This document shows, piece after piece, positions 35,469-44,285 of a stretch of 64,000 nucleotides of DNA. Source of the DNA: Desulfoluna spongiiphila (GTDB lineage Bacteria; Desulfobacterota; Desulfobacteria; Desulfobacterales; Desulfolunaceae). A program made the translations under genes and the position numbers. The DNA lies in contig NZ_FMUX01000005.1 in assembly GCF_900101345.1 (NCBI RefSeq), positions 124,001 to 188,000 of the forward strand, read 5' to 3'. The first letter of the stretch is position 1, and each line of letters begins with the position of its first letter. Below the pieces are notes generated by a model. The model did no database searches. It saw only the letters and a list, made by a program, of their open reading frames with translations, and was not told where the DNA came from.

Positions 35469-36254
35469 ATGACAGCGTATGAATACCTCGGCTATGCATT
35501 GCTTCTGTTTTTTATCAACTATGGATCATCCCGCATTGTGTTTATGCTCTACAGGGTGTGTTTGAGCAAACGGGTCGGCTTCTGGTTACCCGTGTGGTGC
35601 AAGAGGCTTCTTTTCGTTGTGCTTGGAGCGTTTGTTCTGCAGAAAATTGCCCTGAAATCCGGCGCTCCTTACCTTGAACCGGTGCTTGTTGTTTCAGGGA
35701 TAAGCTATGGGTTGACATGGGCGAGAATCTTTATAAAGACTGTTGTTCACAGGTTCCGGGGGGGGATGGATACATACCCAGGCATAAAAAGGTGGATGCT
35801 GAAGGGTTTGTTCGAGCATGTCTGTGCCGTCTGTCTGGGGGTGGTATCCGCCTTGTGGGTGATGGGGTCGAATCCGTTGGCGGGGGTGACTTTTTTTCCG
35901 GGGAATAATCCGTTTGCAACGTTTTTTCTGCTCAACGCCTATGGTGTAAGCGGCATTTATATGCTTTGCGGTATCATTTATATCGTGGTCTCAAGCAGGT
36001 CGACTCTTCTTTTACGCGGCTTCGGGGTCCTTATGGGGATGCTGGCCTTAGGCTACGGGATTGCCCTGGGTGCGGTTCTGATTTTATGCTCGAAGGCCAT
36101 CGCCGGGCTCCTTGTGGCGTTCAGCGGTCTTTTTCTTTTTATGTTTTTGGAAAACAGCAAAGGCACAAGCTCTCCGCTGCCGATGATCATTCCGGTGTTT
36201 GTCATACTCTCCGTGTTTTCCGGTGTCGGGTTGATGGTTTCCGGAATGGAGTAA
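35469..36254 (+). CDS. Polytopic membrane protein of unknown function
   Basis: A protein of 261 residues from the ATG at 35469, preceded by a run of seven G that may serve as ribosome site; the frame also has a TTG at 35457. Hydrophobic stretches such as YLGYALLLFFINYG, LLFVVLGAFVLQKIA, VLMGMLALGYGIALGAVLIL and MIIPVFVILSVFSGVGLMV predict about seven or eight membrane helices. I do not recognise a family. It lies between the hydrolase and the glycosyltransferase on the same strand, so a role in lipid or envelope handling is only suggested. Confidence 0.6.
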   Translation: MTAYEYLGYALLLFFINYGSSRIVFMLYRVCLSKRVGFWLPVWCKRLLFVVLGAFVLQKIALKSGAPYLEPVLVVSGISYGLTWARIFIKTVVHRFRGGMDTYPGIKRWMLKGLFEHVCAVCLGVVSALWVMGSNPLAGVTFFPGNNPFATFFLLNAYGVSGIYMLCGIIYIVVSSRSTLLLRGFGVLMGMLALGYGIALGAVLILCSKAIAGLLVAFSGLFLFMFLENSKGTSSPLPMIIPVFVILSVFSGVGLMVSGME

Positions 36255-36295
36255 GGATCTCTATCGTCATTTTTTAATCAAGGTATTAAGCAATC

Positions 36296-37450
36296 ATGGG
36301 TAAAAAAAGAAAACTGTTGGTGATCAGTGTCTCCATCGGCTCCGGCCATGTCCGTGCCGCCGAAGCGATCCGGAAGACCGCTTTGCGCCACTGCCCGGAG
36401 CTGGACGTGGTTCATCTGGATGCCATGGATTATGTGTCGGGAGCGTTCAGGAAAGCTTACAAAGAGAGCTATTTAAAGATAATCGAACGCCACCCCTCCC
36501 TGTGGGGGTACATGTTTTCCAAAAGCGACCGGGCCGAAGATGACGACTCAAAGATGAAAAAGGTACGGCTTGCCTTCGAGCGCCTCAGCTCCCGGGCATT
36601 GATGGATGAAATTGAACGGGTCAATCCCGATGGGGTCCTCTGCACCCATTTTCTTCCCGCCGGCCTTATCTCGCGTAAGATCAGAAAAGGCCGCATGAAG
36701 ATTCCATGCTGGGTTCAAGTCACGGATTTCGATGTTCACGGGCTTTGGTTCCAGCACCGAATGGACGGTTATTTCGTGGCCTGCGAGGAAGCGTCGTGGA
36801 AGCTCGAAGCATTTGGTATTGACCCCTCGAACATACATATTACGGGCATTCCCATTGTCCCGCCGTTTACCATGGCCCAAGACAAGGAGGCGTGCGCCGC
36901 TGAGCTGGGAATAGCCCTTGAAAAACCCACCGTTCTCATGATGTCCGGTGGTGAGGGGTTGGGGGATATGCTCACGTTGACGGAGCGCATGTTAAAGGCC
37001 GATCCCTTGTGTCAGATCATCGCCCTTGCAGGTAAAAATGAGGCGCTTTTCCTGGCCCTTACCCGCCTTTCGGAATCCTCCGGGGGACGGTTGATCCCCA
37101 TGGGATTTACCAACACGATAGAGCGGATGATGGCCGTGAGCGATATCGCCGTGACCAAACCCGGAGGGTTGACCAGTTCCGAATGCCTGGCCATGGCCCT
37201 GCCCATGATTATCATCTCTCCGATTCCGGGCCAGGAAGAACGAAACGCCGATTATCTCCTTGAGCATGGGGCGGCTCACAAAGCGTTGGATGTGACGTCT
37301 TTGGAACATAAACTCAAGCGGCTTATGGATCGTCCTGATATAATGCGTGGGATGAAAGAAAAAGCCGGGCAGATTGCACGGCCGGATGCGGCGGCCCATG
37401 TTCTGGATATCGTGTGCGAGGCCTTGGAGCGGGACGCAGACCCTTCCTGA
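36296..37450 (+). CDS. MGDG-synthase-like glycosyltransferase
   Basis: A protein of 384 residues of the GT28/MurG-type GT-B fold. The N-terminus LLVISVSIGSGHVRAAEAI is the MGDG synthase signature of processive diacylglycerol glycosyltransferases (UgtP, MGD1). The C-terminal half has the sugar-nucleotide site PTVLMMSGGEGLGDM, then DIAVTKPGGLTSSECLAM and PIPGQEERNADYLLEHGAA. It should transfer a sugar from a UDP donor to diacylglycerol or a related lipid at the membrane face. The donor cannot be told. In sulfate reducers such enzymes may make glycolipids under phosphate limitation; no regulator is seen here. Confidence 0.85.
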   Translation: MGKKRKLLVISVSIGSGHVRAAEAIRKTALRHCPELDVVHLDAMDYVSGAFRKAYKESYLKIIERHPSLWGYMFSKSDRAEDDDSKMKKVRLAFERLSSRALMDEIERVNPDGVLCTHFLPAGLISRKIRKGRMKIPCWVQVTDFDVHGLWFQHRMDGYFVACEEASWKLEAFGIDPSNIHITGIPIVPPFTMAQDKEACAAELGIALEKPTVLMMSGGEGLGDMLTLTERMLKADPLCQIIALAGKNEALFLALTRLSESSGGRLIPMGFTNTIERMMAVSDIAVTKPGGLTSSECLAMALPMIIISPIPGQEERNADYLLEHGAAHKALDVTSLEHKLKRLMDRPDIMRGMKEKAGQIARPDAAAHVLDIVCEALERDADPS

Positions 37451-37522
37451 ATCCGGGCCGCGTTGATCACGATACGGGGCGTCTGAGAAAACCGACATTT
37501 ATTTTCAGTGTGGGGGAACCTG

Positions 37523-38053
37523 ATGGATGTTTTTCAGTATACTCTGAAGTGGTGTCGGGGTGAGATCTTCATGGGGAAGCTGTTTGCCCTGTTTGGGGTT
37601 CTCATCCTTCTTGTTGCGATTTTCTATTGGGTTTTCGGGAGCACCTCCTTTGCCAAAGCCCTGATCATTCCTTTTTTGATTCTCGGGTTTTTCTGCACGT
37701 CGGGGGGCCTGGGGATGGTGTATACGAACCGGGAAAGAATCCTGGCCTTTGAAGAGCAGCACCTCACCGACCCGGCAGGGTTTGTGGCAACGGAAAAAGA
37801 ACGGCTCGGGGAGCTCCTGAAGGGCTATCCCCGTATCCTGTGGGGGATGGCAGGGGTTGTGTTCATCGGGCTCTGCTGCTTTTTGCTCTGGACAGGGCCC
37901 TACGGCAGGGCCGTGGGATTGACCCTTATGCTCTTCGGGATTTCCGTTTTGTTTTTGACTCACTTTTCAGAGGAGAGGGCCCGTTTGTATCATCAGCTTA
38001 TCGTGAACCATCCCACGGCCGATTCATCGGGCCGCCAACCTGGGGATGGGTAA
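37523..38053 (+). CDS. Small membrane protein of unknown function
   Basis: A protein of 176 residues from the ATG at 37523, with GGGGGAA upstream; a GTG at 37508 is in frame. It has two pairs of membrane helices: LFALFGVLILLVAIFYWVF with ALIIPFLILGFFC near the N-terminus, and ILWGMAGVVFIGLCCFLLW with VGLTLMLFGISVLFL near the C-terminus. A charged cytosolic loop of about 50 residues (TNRERILAFEEQH and following) lies between them. I do not recognise a family. It ends 21 bases before the convergent secreted protein gene. Confidence 0.55.
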   Translation: MDVFQYTLKWCRGEIFMGKLFALFGVLILLVAIFYWVFGSTSFAKALIIPFLILGFFCTSGGLGMVYTNRERILAFEEQHLTDPAGFVATEKERLGELLKGYPRILWGMAGVVFIGLCCFLLWTGPYGRAVGLTLMLFGISVLFLTHFSEERARLYHQLIVNHPTADSSGRQPGDG

Positions 38054-38073
38054 GGACAAACCGGGCCCCTTTA

Positions 38074-38538
38074 TCAGTCCTGGCAAAAGTTGATCAGGTA
38101 TTCCCTGGCCTCTTCAATGGAGGTTTCCGCGGCCTGGCCCCGAGCCTTCTCCACTTCAACCGAGTCCGGGTTGTACGTGGCGGCTTTGGAGTTCAGGTGT
38201 TCTTCAATTAATTTTTTGTACCGGGCGCATAAGGGATCTTCATGGACAGACGCTGATGCCGTTGGTGGTTCGGGCTCCTGGGGCAGGTTTTCATGGTCTT
38301 TTTTAAACGCCTTGATCTGCTCCAGGATGGTGCCCGGTTGGCCCTGCATAAAGGCGGGGATGGCGCAGACCCCTTCAAAGAGGATGTAGGGCTCCTCACA
38401 GGCGCCGTCCACGGGCATTTTCATCATGGGTTGCTCTTCGGCGGCCATGGCGAGGCCGGAACCGGAAACAAGGAGTGCCAGAACAAAGGCGACAATCCGT
38501 GGCATGGACAGGTGTGAGGTCATGTTGTTTTCTTTCAT
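38074..38538 (-). CDS. Small secreted protein of unknown function
   Basis: A protein of 154 residues with a signal peptide (MPRIVAFVLALLVSGSGLAM then AAEEQ). The mature part has four cysteines (GACEEP, EGVCAIP, DPLCARY and a last NFCQD) that could form two disulfides in the periplasm. It is otherwise helical and charged. The start may be at 38538, 38523 or the third methionine; none has a strong ribosome site. No family recognised. It stands alone on the minus strand, after a terminator-like hairpin. Confidence 0.5.
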   Translation of the reverse strand: MKENNMTSHLSMPRIVAFVLALLVSGSGLAMAAEEQPMMKMPVDGACEEPYILFEGVCAIPAFMQGQPGTILEQIKAFKKDHENLPQEPEPPTASASVHEDPLCARYKKLIEEHLNSKAATYNPDSVEVEKARGQAAETSIEEAREYLINFCQD

Positions 38539-38552
38539 GGCTGTGGGATCGA

Positions 38553-38600
38553 ATAAAAAATAACGGGTGCATGGGGGCGGGTAAACCCTTATGCACCCGT
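38553..38600 (-). terminator. Rho-independent terminator of the GldG-like ABC operon
   Basis: Perfect ten-base arms (ACGGGTGCAT and ATGCACCCGT, 38563-38572 and 38591-38600) are followed on the minus strand by TTATTTTTTATT. It lies about 60 bases after the stop of the DUF4340 gene and closes the four-gene ABC operon. TTGCTTTT on the other side means it could also work in the plus direction. Confidence 0.85.
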
Positions 38601-38659
38601 TGCTTTTAGCTGTCTTTGTGATTTGTCGATAACATCATGATTTCTGACGTAAATCAAGT

Positions 38660-39589
38660 TTAATCATCGGTCTGGGTCAGTTCCGGCGTGGGGGCCTCGG
38701 TCAGGGCCTTTACGGCGTTCATGATATCTGTACCCTTTGTTTCGGACAGGGCAAACCCAAGGTCTCGGTCCGTGGCGGTCCCGTGCATGGGGGCGTCCCC
38801 GAACAGCTCCAGGGTGTACGGACGATCGGTGGTGAGGGTAAGGGTCAGGGCCGGGGACGCGTCCTGTTTTTTCTCCAGCATCCATGTGTCGCATGAGAGG
38901 CGGCTCAGGGAGGCGATGAGCGTATCGACCTTTTCGGCCTCCAGGGTCACGCCGTCCTGATCTTTCCAGACAGCCTTCGGTGCGGCGTCTCCTTCGGCCG
39001 GTTCCGTGGCCCTTGACAGGGTGGTTGAGGTGTCGCCCATGTTGACGGCAAGGGTGGTTACCTCAGCCGGGACCAGATTAAAAACAGTCTTGTCGATGAA
39101 TCGCTCCGGGTCCGCGGTGAACTGGGAGGTAAAGTTGCCCTTTGCGTGGTAGACTTTTTTGTCACCTTCGATGGTGACAAAGGTGTGCCCCATGGAAGGG
39201 GCTGCCTTGCCCACGGTGACGTCCCGCAGGAGGTTCTCTCCATTGTAAAGAAGGATTGTTTTGGCGGTGTCCGGGCCTAGGTCATAGCGGCTGTAGCTCT
39301 CGGCTTCCGAGACCATGGCCGTCAGGGTCAGGTCCCCGGCCGTCTCCACCAGCTTTGTGACCTGATCCTGTTTGGCCGGAAACCCTTCGAGGTCCACGGT
39401 CCACGTCTCTCCCTGCTTTTCAAAGAGCAGGGTCTTTGTTTTCGTTTTGATCTCCATCCTGTCCACATCCCCTGCAGACACGGTATCCAGAACCGGCAGC
39501 TCGTAGCTGGTGCCGTCGGTGTCCCGCATGAAAAGATAGGCGCTTAAGGCCACAATCAGGGCAAGGAGAATGATGATTTCTTTTTTCAC
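38660..39589 (-). CDS. DUF4340 domain protein of the ABC operon
   Basis: A protein of 309 residues with a single N-terminal membrane anchor (EIIILLALIVALSAYLF) and a periplasmic beta-rich body. The order of segments, TLLFEKQGETWTV near residue 53, then YDLGPDTAKTILLY and DKTVFNLVPAEVTTL, fits the DUF4340 family, whose members repeatedly accompany GldG-like ABC proteins. It probably acts with the three ABC genes upstream as an envelope-associated partner. The substrate of the system is unknown. It ends at a strong terminator. Confidence 0.8.
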   Translation of the reverse strand: MKKEIIILLALIVALSAYLFMRDTDGTSYELPVLDTVSAGDVDRMEIKTKTKTLLFEKQGETWTVDLEGFPAKQDQVTKLVETAGDLTLTAMVSEAESYSRYDLGPDTAKTILLYNGENLLRDVTVGKAAPSMGHTFVTIEGDKKVYHAKGNFTSQFTADPERFIDKTVFNLVPAEVTTLAVNMGDTSTTLSRATEPAEGDAAPKAVWKDQDGVTLEAEKVDTLIASLSRLSCDTWMLEKKQDASPALTLTLTTDRPYTLELFGDAPMHGTATDRDLGFALSETKGTDIMNAVKALTEAPTPELTQTDD

Positions 39590-39616
39590 GTCAGGTGTCC
39601 TCCTGTGGTGGTGTGG

Positions 39617-41767
39617 TTATTGAAACATGGCCCGGATCGTTTTTCGTCGGGACTGGCGTTTTAAGTAGACGGCCATACCGAAAAGAGCCACAAGCATGGG
39701 CAGGCCGACAATGTTAAAGGCTTTCACCGGCGTTTTGATGCTGTCCGGCACTTTGTCGATGGGGTTGAACCGCTGCTTTTTGCTTCGCATGACGGCAATG
39801 CCTTCGCGTCCGTTGAGTCCGTCCATGAGGTTCATGACAAAGGTGGCATTGGCGCTTTCTCCCTGCTCGTCAAAGAGGCTGTTTGTGAGCATGTCCAGGG
39901 AGCCCACCACGATGAGCCGGGCGGGTTTGCCTTTGGTGAGGACGGCCCCTTTTTGGGAGATGGCAGCTGCCTTGTTCTCCGGCTTTTCGGCATCTTCTGC
40001 CTGTTCAGGGGCCGGTTTTTCCGGAATGGGCTTGCCCGTGAAGTAGCTGGTAAAGGAGCCTTCCACCATGGCGGCCACCGGGTGGCTGGCAAAGGAGGCG
40101 TCATCGGCAGGGGGCTTGAGGAACATGGGGTTCAGGGCAATGTTCCTCTCCTTGAGCCAGGAGCGCTTGGAGGTGGAAAAGAGGGTGGCGGCCGTAAGGT
40201 TCTGCCCGGTTACGATTTTTTCGTCCACGGTGACCGGTGCGGCTTTTAAGGTGACGAGCCCCTTGATGTTGTTCATGAAGGGGACATCATGGTTGATGGT
40301 GTCGTTTTCGATGATGGGAGCAAAGTAGACGTTCTGCTGGCCGCCCCCCATGCGCCTGGGCAGGTTCTGTTTGTAGCAGTTCTCATCCATGATGTAAGCG
40401 CTTTGAACGCGAACCCCGTAATGGGCCAGGAGCTTGTCGAGGCCCGTCCGGACCGGCGTGTAGATGGACGGCTGCATAAATGCCATCTGGGGGTTGGGGT
40501 TCTTCATCTCCTTGAAAGCGTCCACAAAGACGGCGACATGCTTGCCAGCCATGAGGGCCTGGTCGATCTGGAAGAGGTCGTAGTCGGTGAAGGACTCCTT
40601 GGCCCCGGCGATAATCAGGCTGTTGATGTCTTCCGGGATGCTGCTGCCCCTCAAGTCCACATCGGAGACCGCGTAGCTGCGGGAGAGGGTGGCGCTGAAG
40701 TTGTTGAGGGCGTTTGTCCCCGGTGCCATGGGGTTGGCGGGGTTGCGGTCGAAACGCGGTGCGGTGCCGTTGCTGGTGAGGTACCCCACCTTTTCGTTGA
40801 TGTCGATGAGGGATTCCACGGCCCCGCCGATGGCGTCTTCCAGCTCCTGGTCGGTCATGAGCTTGTACTGGGTCCCGAACAGGGGAATGCGGTTGACCTC
40901 AAGGATGGGGATGTTGACGGATTTTTCATCGTATCGCATGACCATGCCGATGATGCCGGAGCCCGCTTTGACCTTGCCGCCGGACAGGTCCGGCCACCCC
41001 AGCTGGAGCACCCCGTAACGGTCCGACAGGACTTTTTTTTCTTCGGCCGTTTGCGGGTCGAAGCGGTTGAAGGAGAGGCGGTCGTAACTGCGGCGGCTGA
41101 CTTTGCTCACCGCTGTCTCCACGCGGCCCGGAAGATCCTGAATGTCTTTGAGCCCCATGAGGGGGGCCACGGCCGTCATGGATCGGGAAAGGTAGAGATC
41201 GGCCTCGATCTTTCCGTCCAGGGAGAGCAGGGTGCTGATTTTGTTCCCCAGCTTCATCATGGCCATGGTGAGTTTGTATTCGAGGCCTTCGGTGGTGGTG
41301 ATAGCCGGCAGGCGCTCGATGAGGTCTCCGTGGATGACCACCAGACCCATGTACGCGGTCTTAACCTTGACTTCATCGCTCTCCACCATCTGGATGCTCA
41401 CGGGCCGGATGCCGTAGCTGTTTGCCAGCTCCGCGTTGCGCTTGCTGGCGGTGTTGGTGTCGATGTCCCCGCCGATGGGGTAGAATCGGAAGTTGAAGTA
41501 GCGGTTTGCGTTGATGGCATACTCTTCCAGCAGGTCGGCAAGGTACTTTTCGGTGGTGTTGTGGGGAGCCGGCAGGTCCTCGGAGAAGAAGACATTGATG
41601 GTGAGCGGCTCCGAAAGGTTCATCACCGCCTCGATGCTGGCATCGGAGAGGGAGTAGACCTTGTTTTTCGTGAGGTCCGCCCGAAAGAAGAGGGTGGCGC
41701 CCGCCACATTCAAAAGCACCACCACCACGATGTAGATCAGTCCTTTGAGATATTTTTCTTTTTTCAT
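39617..41767 (-). CDS. GldG-like ABC system membrane protein
   Basis: A protein of 716 residues from the ATG at 41767. It has an N-terminal membrane helix (LIYIVVVVLLNVAGATLFF), a large periplasmic part with the GldG/IFT52-like core (YSLSDASIEAVMNLSEPLTI, then VVIHGDLIERLPAITTTEGL), and a C-terminal helix (AFNIVGLPMLVALFGMAVYL). GldG-family proteins work with a GldF-like permease and a GldA-like ATPase in gliding motility of Bacteroidetes, but most homologues, including those of deltaproteobacteria, have no proven role in motility. Neighbours on both sides make up the complete set. The repeat-filled gap of about 280 bases before it suggests separate translation from the permease. Confidence 0.83.
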   Translation of the reverse strand: MKKEKYLKGLIYIVVVVLLNVAGATLFFRADLTKNKVYSLSDASIEAVMNLSEPLTINVFFSEDLPAPHNTTEKYLADLLEEYAINANRYFNFRFYPIGGDIDTNTASKRNAELANSYGIRPVSIQMVESDEVKVKTAYMGLVVIHGDLIERLPAITTTEGLEYKLTMAMMKLGNKISTLLSLDGKIEADLYLSRSMTAVAPLMGLKDIQDLPGRVETAVSKVSRRSYDRLSFNRFDPQTAEEKKVLSDRYGVLQLGWPDLSGGKVKAGSGIIGMVMRYDEKSVNIPILEVNRIPLFGTQYKLMTDQELEDAIGGAVESLIDINEKVGYLTSNGTAPRFDRNPANPMAPGTNALNNFSATLSRSYAVSDVDLRGSSIPEDINSLIIAGAKESFTDYDLFQIDQALMAGKHVAVFVDAFKEMKNPNPQMAFMQPSIYTPVRTGLDKLLAHYGVRVQSAYIMDENCYKQNLPRRMGGGQQNVYFAPIIENDTINHDVPFMNNIKGLVTLKAAPVTVDEKIVTGQNLTAATLFSTSKRSWLKERNIALNPMFLKPPADDASFASHPVAAMVEGSFTSYFTGKPIPEKPAPEQAEDAEKPENKAAAISQKGAVLTKGKPARLIVVGSLDMLTNSLFDEQGESANATFVMNLMDGLNGREGIAVMRSKKQRFNPIDKVPDSIKTPVKAFNIVGLPMLVALFGMAVYLKRQSRRKTIRAMFQ

Positions 41768-41787
41768 GGTTATCCTATATTTTTTAT

Positions 41788-42040
41788 GCCTCCGGCGGCC
41801 CTGCCGGGGACCAAACTTTTGAAAAGTTTGATAAACAGGTCTTGAGTACGGTTTCTGCATATTCGCAAGTCGTTGCCAATATCAAAGTTCTTGATGTAAC
41901 GACTACGGAAAATTTTTGCTGAGCTTTCTTAAATCGTGTGCCCCACTGGCAAAGCCCGTAAGCGAATGTGGAAACCCGAGGAACGAGGGTTGGAGCATTC
42001 GCAACCAGCTTTCGAGGTGGCACACCTCGCCGCCGGAGGC
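41788..42040. repeat. Intergenic repeats, modules B and A
   Basis: Module B (41788-41839) has the box, CCCTGCCGGGGACCAAACTT and AAAAGTTTGATAAACAGG. Module A (41962-42040, inverted) has GCGAATGTG with GAGCATTCGC and TTTCGAGGTGGCACACCTCG before the box and eight T. The T-tract stands at the 3' end of the permease gene in the minus direction's opposite, so in the plus direction it looks like a terminator stem without a matching gene. Confidence 0.7.
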
Positions 42041-42046
42041 TTTTTT

Positions 42047-42748
42047 TTATTCCTTTTCCGTCACGGAGATGGATGCCCCGTAGAGGAACAGAAAGATCAC
42101 CCCGCCGAAATAGAGGAGGTCCCGGGAGTCGATGACGCCCCGTGCGATGTTCCGGAAGTGGTAGTCGGCCCCGATCTGGCTGAAAAAGCCCAGGATGGCC
42201 GTGGGGAAAAAGACCAGGAGCTTGTCCACCAGGGTGAGGGCAAAGCAGATGAGTGTCCCCAGGATAAAGGCGATGATCTGGTTGCGGGTCAGGGACGAGG
42301 CGAAGAGGCCGATGGCGGCAAAGGCCCCGCCCAAGAGAACGGCTCCGGCGTACCCACCGATGACAGGCCCCCAGTCCAGGTCACCGAAGAGGGCCACGGT
42401 GACGGCATAGGCAAAGGTGGGAATCAGCATGGCGCAGATAAAGACCAGGGCGGACAGGAATTTTCCCACCACGATGTCCCGGGATGTAACGGGCAGGGTC
42501 ATGACCACCTCAAAGGAGCCCATGGCCAGCTCTTCGGCAAAGAGGCGCATGGTGACCGCCGGGATCACAAAGGAGAAGATCAGGGGCAGGAGCGCAAAAA
42601 AGTCGCGAAGGCTTGCCTGGCCGTTTAAGAAAAAGGTGAGGAAGAAGAACCAGCCCGTCACCAGGAGGAAGATGGCGATGACAATGTAGGCGATGGGCGA
42701 GGTGAAGAAGTCTTTCAGCTCTTTTTTCATGATGTGAAGGGTCTGCAT
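42047..42748 (-). CDS. ABC-2 type permease (GldF-like)
   Basis: A protein of 233 residues with six predicted membrane helices, for example IAYIVIAIFLLVTGWFFFLT, FFALLPLIFSFVIPAVTM and GYAGAVLLGGAFAAIGLF. The segment MRLFAEELAMGSFEVVMTLP is the EExxxGxxExLxxxP-type signature of ABC-2 permeases of the GldF/NosY type. It starts four bases after the ATPase gene and so is translated with it. It should form the membrane channel or motor part of the complex with the GldG-like and DUF4340 proteins. Confidence 0.85.
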   Translation of the reverse strand: MQTLHIMKKELKDFFTSPIAYIVIAIFLLVTGWFFFLTFFLNGQASLRDFFALLPLIFSFVIPAVTMRLFAEELAMGSFEVVMTLPVTSRDIVVGKFLSALVFICAMLIPTFAYAVTVALFGDLDWGPVIGGYAGAVLLGGAFAAIGLFASSLTRNQIIAFILGTLICFALTLVDKLLVFFPTAILGFFSQIGADYHFRNIARGVIDSRDLLYFGGVIFLFLYGASISVTEKE

Positions 42749-42752
42749 GGGC

Positions 42753-43691
42753 TCAGTTCTCCTTCGTCAGGGTTCGGAAGATGGTTTCAAGGGTGTTGGC
42801 CTCCATGGCGAAGTTCATGAGCACCCAGTCGGTCTCTTTGACGGCGTTGTACACCGCCTCCCGACCGTCCTGTCCCTTTTTGAAGGTCACGGACAGCTCG
42901 CAGCGGTTCTCTTTGCTCTGGGATGCCTCCACCCGGGCCACGCTGCCGATTCCTTGAAACAGGTTTTTTGCCTCGGCGGCTGAGGCACCTTTGACGTCCA
43001 TCTTCAGGCAGGGGCCGCTGCCGTTGCCGCCTGCACGGATTTCGTCGGTGGTGCCGTCGGCCACGATTTTGCCTTTATGGACAATGGCGATGCGATCGCA
43101 GGTGGCCTCGGCTTCGCTTAAGATATGGGTGGAGAAGATGATGGTCCGGGTTTCGCCGATGTCGCGGATGATTTTGCGGATCTCAACGATCTGGTTGGGG
43201 TCGAGCCCCGAGGTGGGCTCGTCCAGGACCAGGATCTCCGGATCGCTGATCATGGCATAGGCCAGCCCCACACGCTGCTTGAGGCCCTTGGAGAGTTCCC
43301 CGATGGGTTTGTCCATGATCTCCGTCAGGCTGCACAGGGCGGACATCTCCTTGATGCGGGCAAGGCGTTTGGCTTTGGGGATGCCACGGACATCCGCCGT
43401 GTAGCAAAGAAAGTCATACACCAGCATGTTGGGATAGAGGGGGGCCGATTCCGGCAGGTAGCCGATGCGCTTTTTGATCTCCAACGGTTGGTGGGATACG
43501 GGTGCGTCGTTGTAGTAAATCTCTCCGCTGGTGGGGGGGAAGTACCCGGTGAGCATTTTAAGGGTGGTGGTTTTTCCGGCGCCGTTGGGGCCCAGAAGAC
43601 CGAGGATCTCCCCTTTGCGAATTTCCAGGCTGATGCCGTCCACCGCGCGAAACGCGCCGTAGTCTTTGGTGACATCGTCAACCCTGATCAT
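42753..43691 (-). CDS. ABC transporter ATPase (GldA-like)
   Basis: A protein of 312 residues from the ATG at 43691, which has AGGAGG upstream (a further in-frame ATG lies 18 bases before). Motifs: Walker A GPNGAGKTTTLKML near residue 38, the signature GELSKGLKQRVGLA, Walker B PEILVLDEPTSGLDP and the switch histidine in IIFSTHILSEAEA. The C-terminal 90 residues form the accessory domain usual for exporter ATPases of the DrrA/NatA/GldA kind. It is the first gene of the four-gene operon ATPase-permease-GldG-DUF4340. Confidence 0.88.
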   Translation of the reverse strand: MIRVDDVTKDYGAFRAVDGISLEIRKGEILGLLGPNGAGKTTTLKMLTGYFPPTSGEIYYNDAPVSHQPLEIKKRIGYLPESAPLYPNMLVYDFLCYTADVRGIPKAKRLARIKEMSALCSLTEIMDKPIGELSKGLKQRVGLAYAMISDPEILVLDEPTSGLDPNQIVEIRKIIRDIGETRTIIFSTHILSEAEATCDRIAIVHKGKIVADGTTDEIRAGGNGSGPCLKMDVKGASAAEAKNLFQGIGSVARVEASQSKENRCELSVTFKKGQDGREAVYNAVKETDWVLMNFAMEANTLETIFRTLTKEN

Positions 43692-44065
43692 GCGTTCCTC
43701 CTTGGGCAAAGATGGTTTGTATGTAATAGAGATCTTTGTTTCACATTTTCATGGATTGCCCTGAAAATGGGTTATCTCACAGGGTCTGTGAGACGATTCA
43801 TGTCTGCCGTCCGGTTGGTTTGAAGGGGTAATCGGGAGCATGGCCGGGATGGTCGGTGTGATACGGTTACCGATGCATCCGGCAGGGTGTGCTGCGTCCC
43901 ATGGAGCCGGTTGGCGGGTGATGCGAATCGATTCAACCACAGGATTTCTTGCACAGGAGTAAGGAAAATGCAAGGGGGAAAGTGCGTGCAAGGGGGAGTA
44001 TTACAGGGTTTTAATGTAAGGAAGGAGATAGGGCGAAGGGTGAAGGGCAAAGGGTGAAGGAAAGA

Positions 44066-44103
44066 GAAAACCCAGTAGCCATGTGAATGGGTACTGGGTT
44101 TTC
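44066..44103. terminator. Perfect twelve-base hairpin
   Basis: GAAAACCCAGTA and TACTGGGTTTTC (44066-44077, 44092-44103) enclose a fourteen-base loop. The A- and T-rich ends of the arms give a terminator-like shape on both strands. It is 180 bases after the end of fdhA1 in the minus direction and may close the formate dehydrogenase transcript. Confidence 0.6.
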
Positions 44104-44180
44104 TCGTGCCAGGCGATTTTACGGGCGCAGCCCGTCAGGCCGTTGGAAAAAAAATAATCAAACAATACGTTGCCAGAATT

Positions 44181-44262
44181 CCGCTGTGATTTGACCCGGG
44201 GAACGAGGGTTAAATCACAGCGGAAACCGGCTTTCAAGGTGGCACACCTTGCCGCCGGAGGC
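44181..44262. repeat. Intergenic repeat, module A with long outer stem
   Basis: In this copy the outer arms CCGCTGTGATTT and AAATCACAGCGG pair perfectly, where other copies have CATTCGC-type arms. The inner part TTCAAGGTGGCACACCTTG and the closing box are conserved. The outer arms thus vary in sequence but keep pairing, a sign that the RNA or DNA hairpin is what matters. Confidence 0.72.
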
Positions 44263-44285
44263 ATCGTTTTTTTTTGTAGCGTCCC

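Larger units (their letters stand above)
43692..44285. other. Non-coding region with hairpin and module A repeat
   Basis: About 590 bases between the ABC operon and the end of the first formate dehydrogenase gene. The left part is the ABC promoter region, with no clear promoter seen. Around 44036-44060 a short purine-rich direct repeat (AAGGGTGAAGG, AAAGGGTGAAGG) precedes a strong hairpin (44066-44103). A module A repeat (44181-44262, inverted, with a complete outer stem CCGCTGTGATTT/AAATCACAGCGG) follows just before the fdhA1 stop. Confidence 0.6.

Noticed and set aside
40289..41845. A plus-strand open frame of over 500 codons within the GldG-like gene
   Set aside because: It is antisense to a well-recognised gene, has shadow-type composition and no domain.
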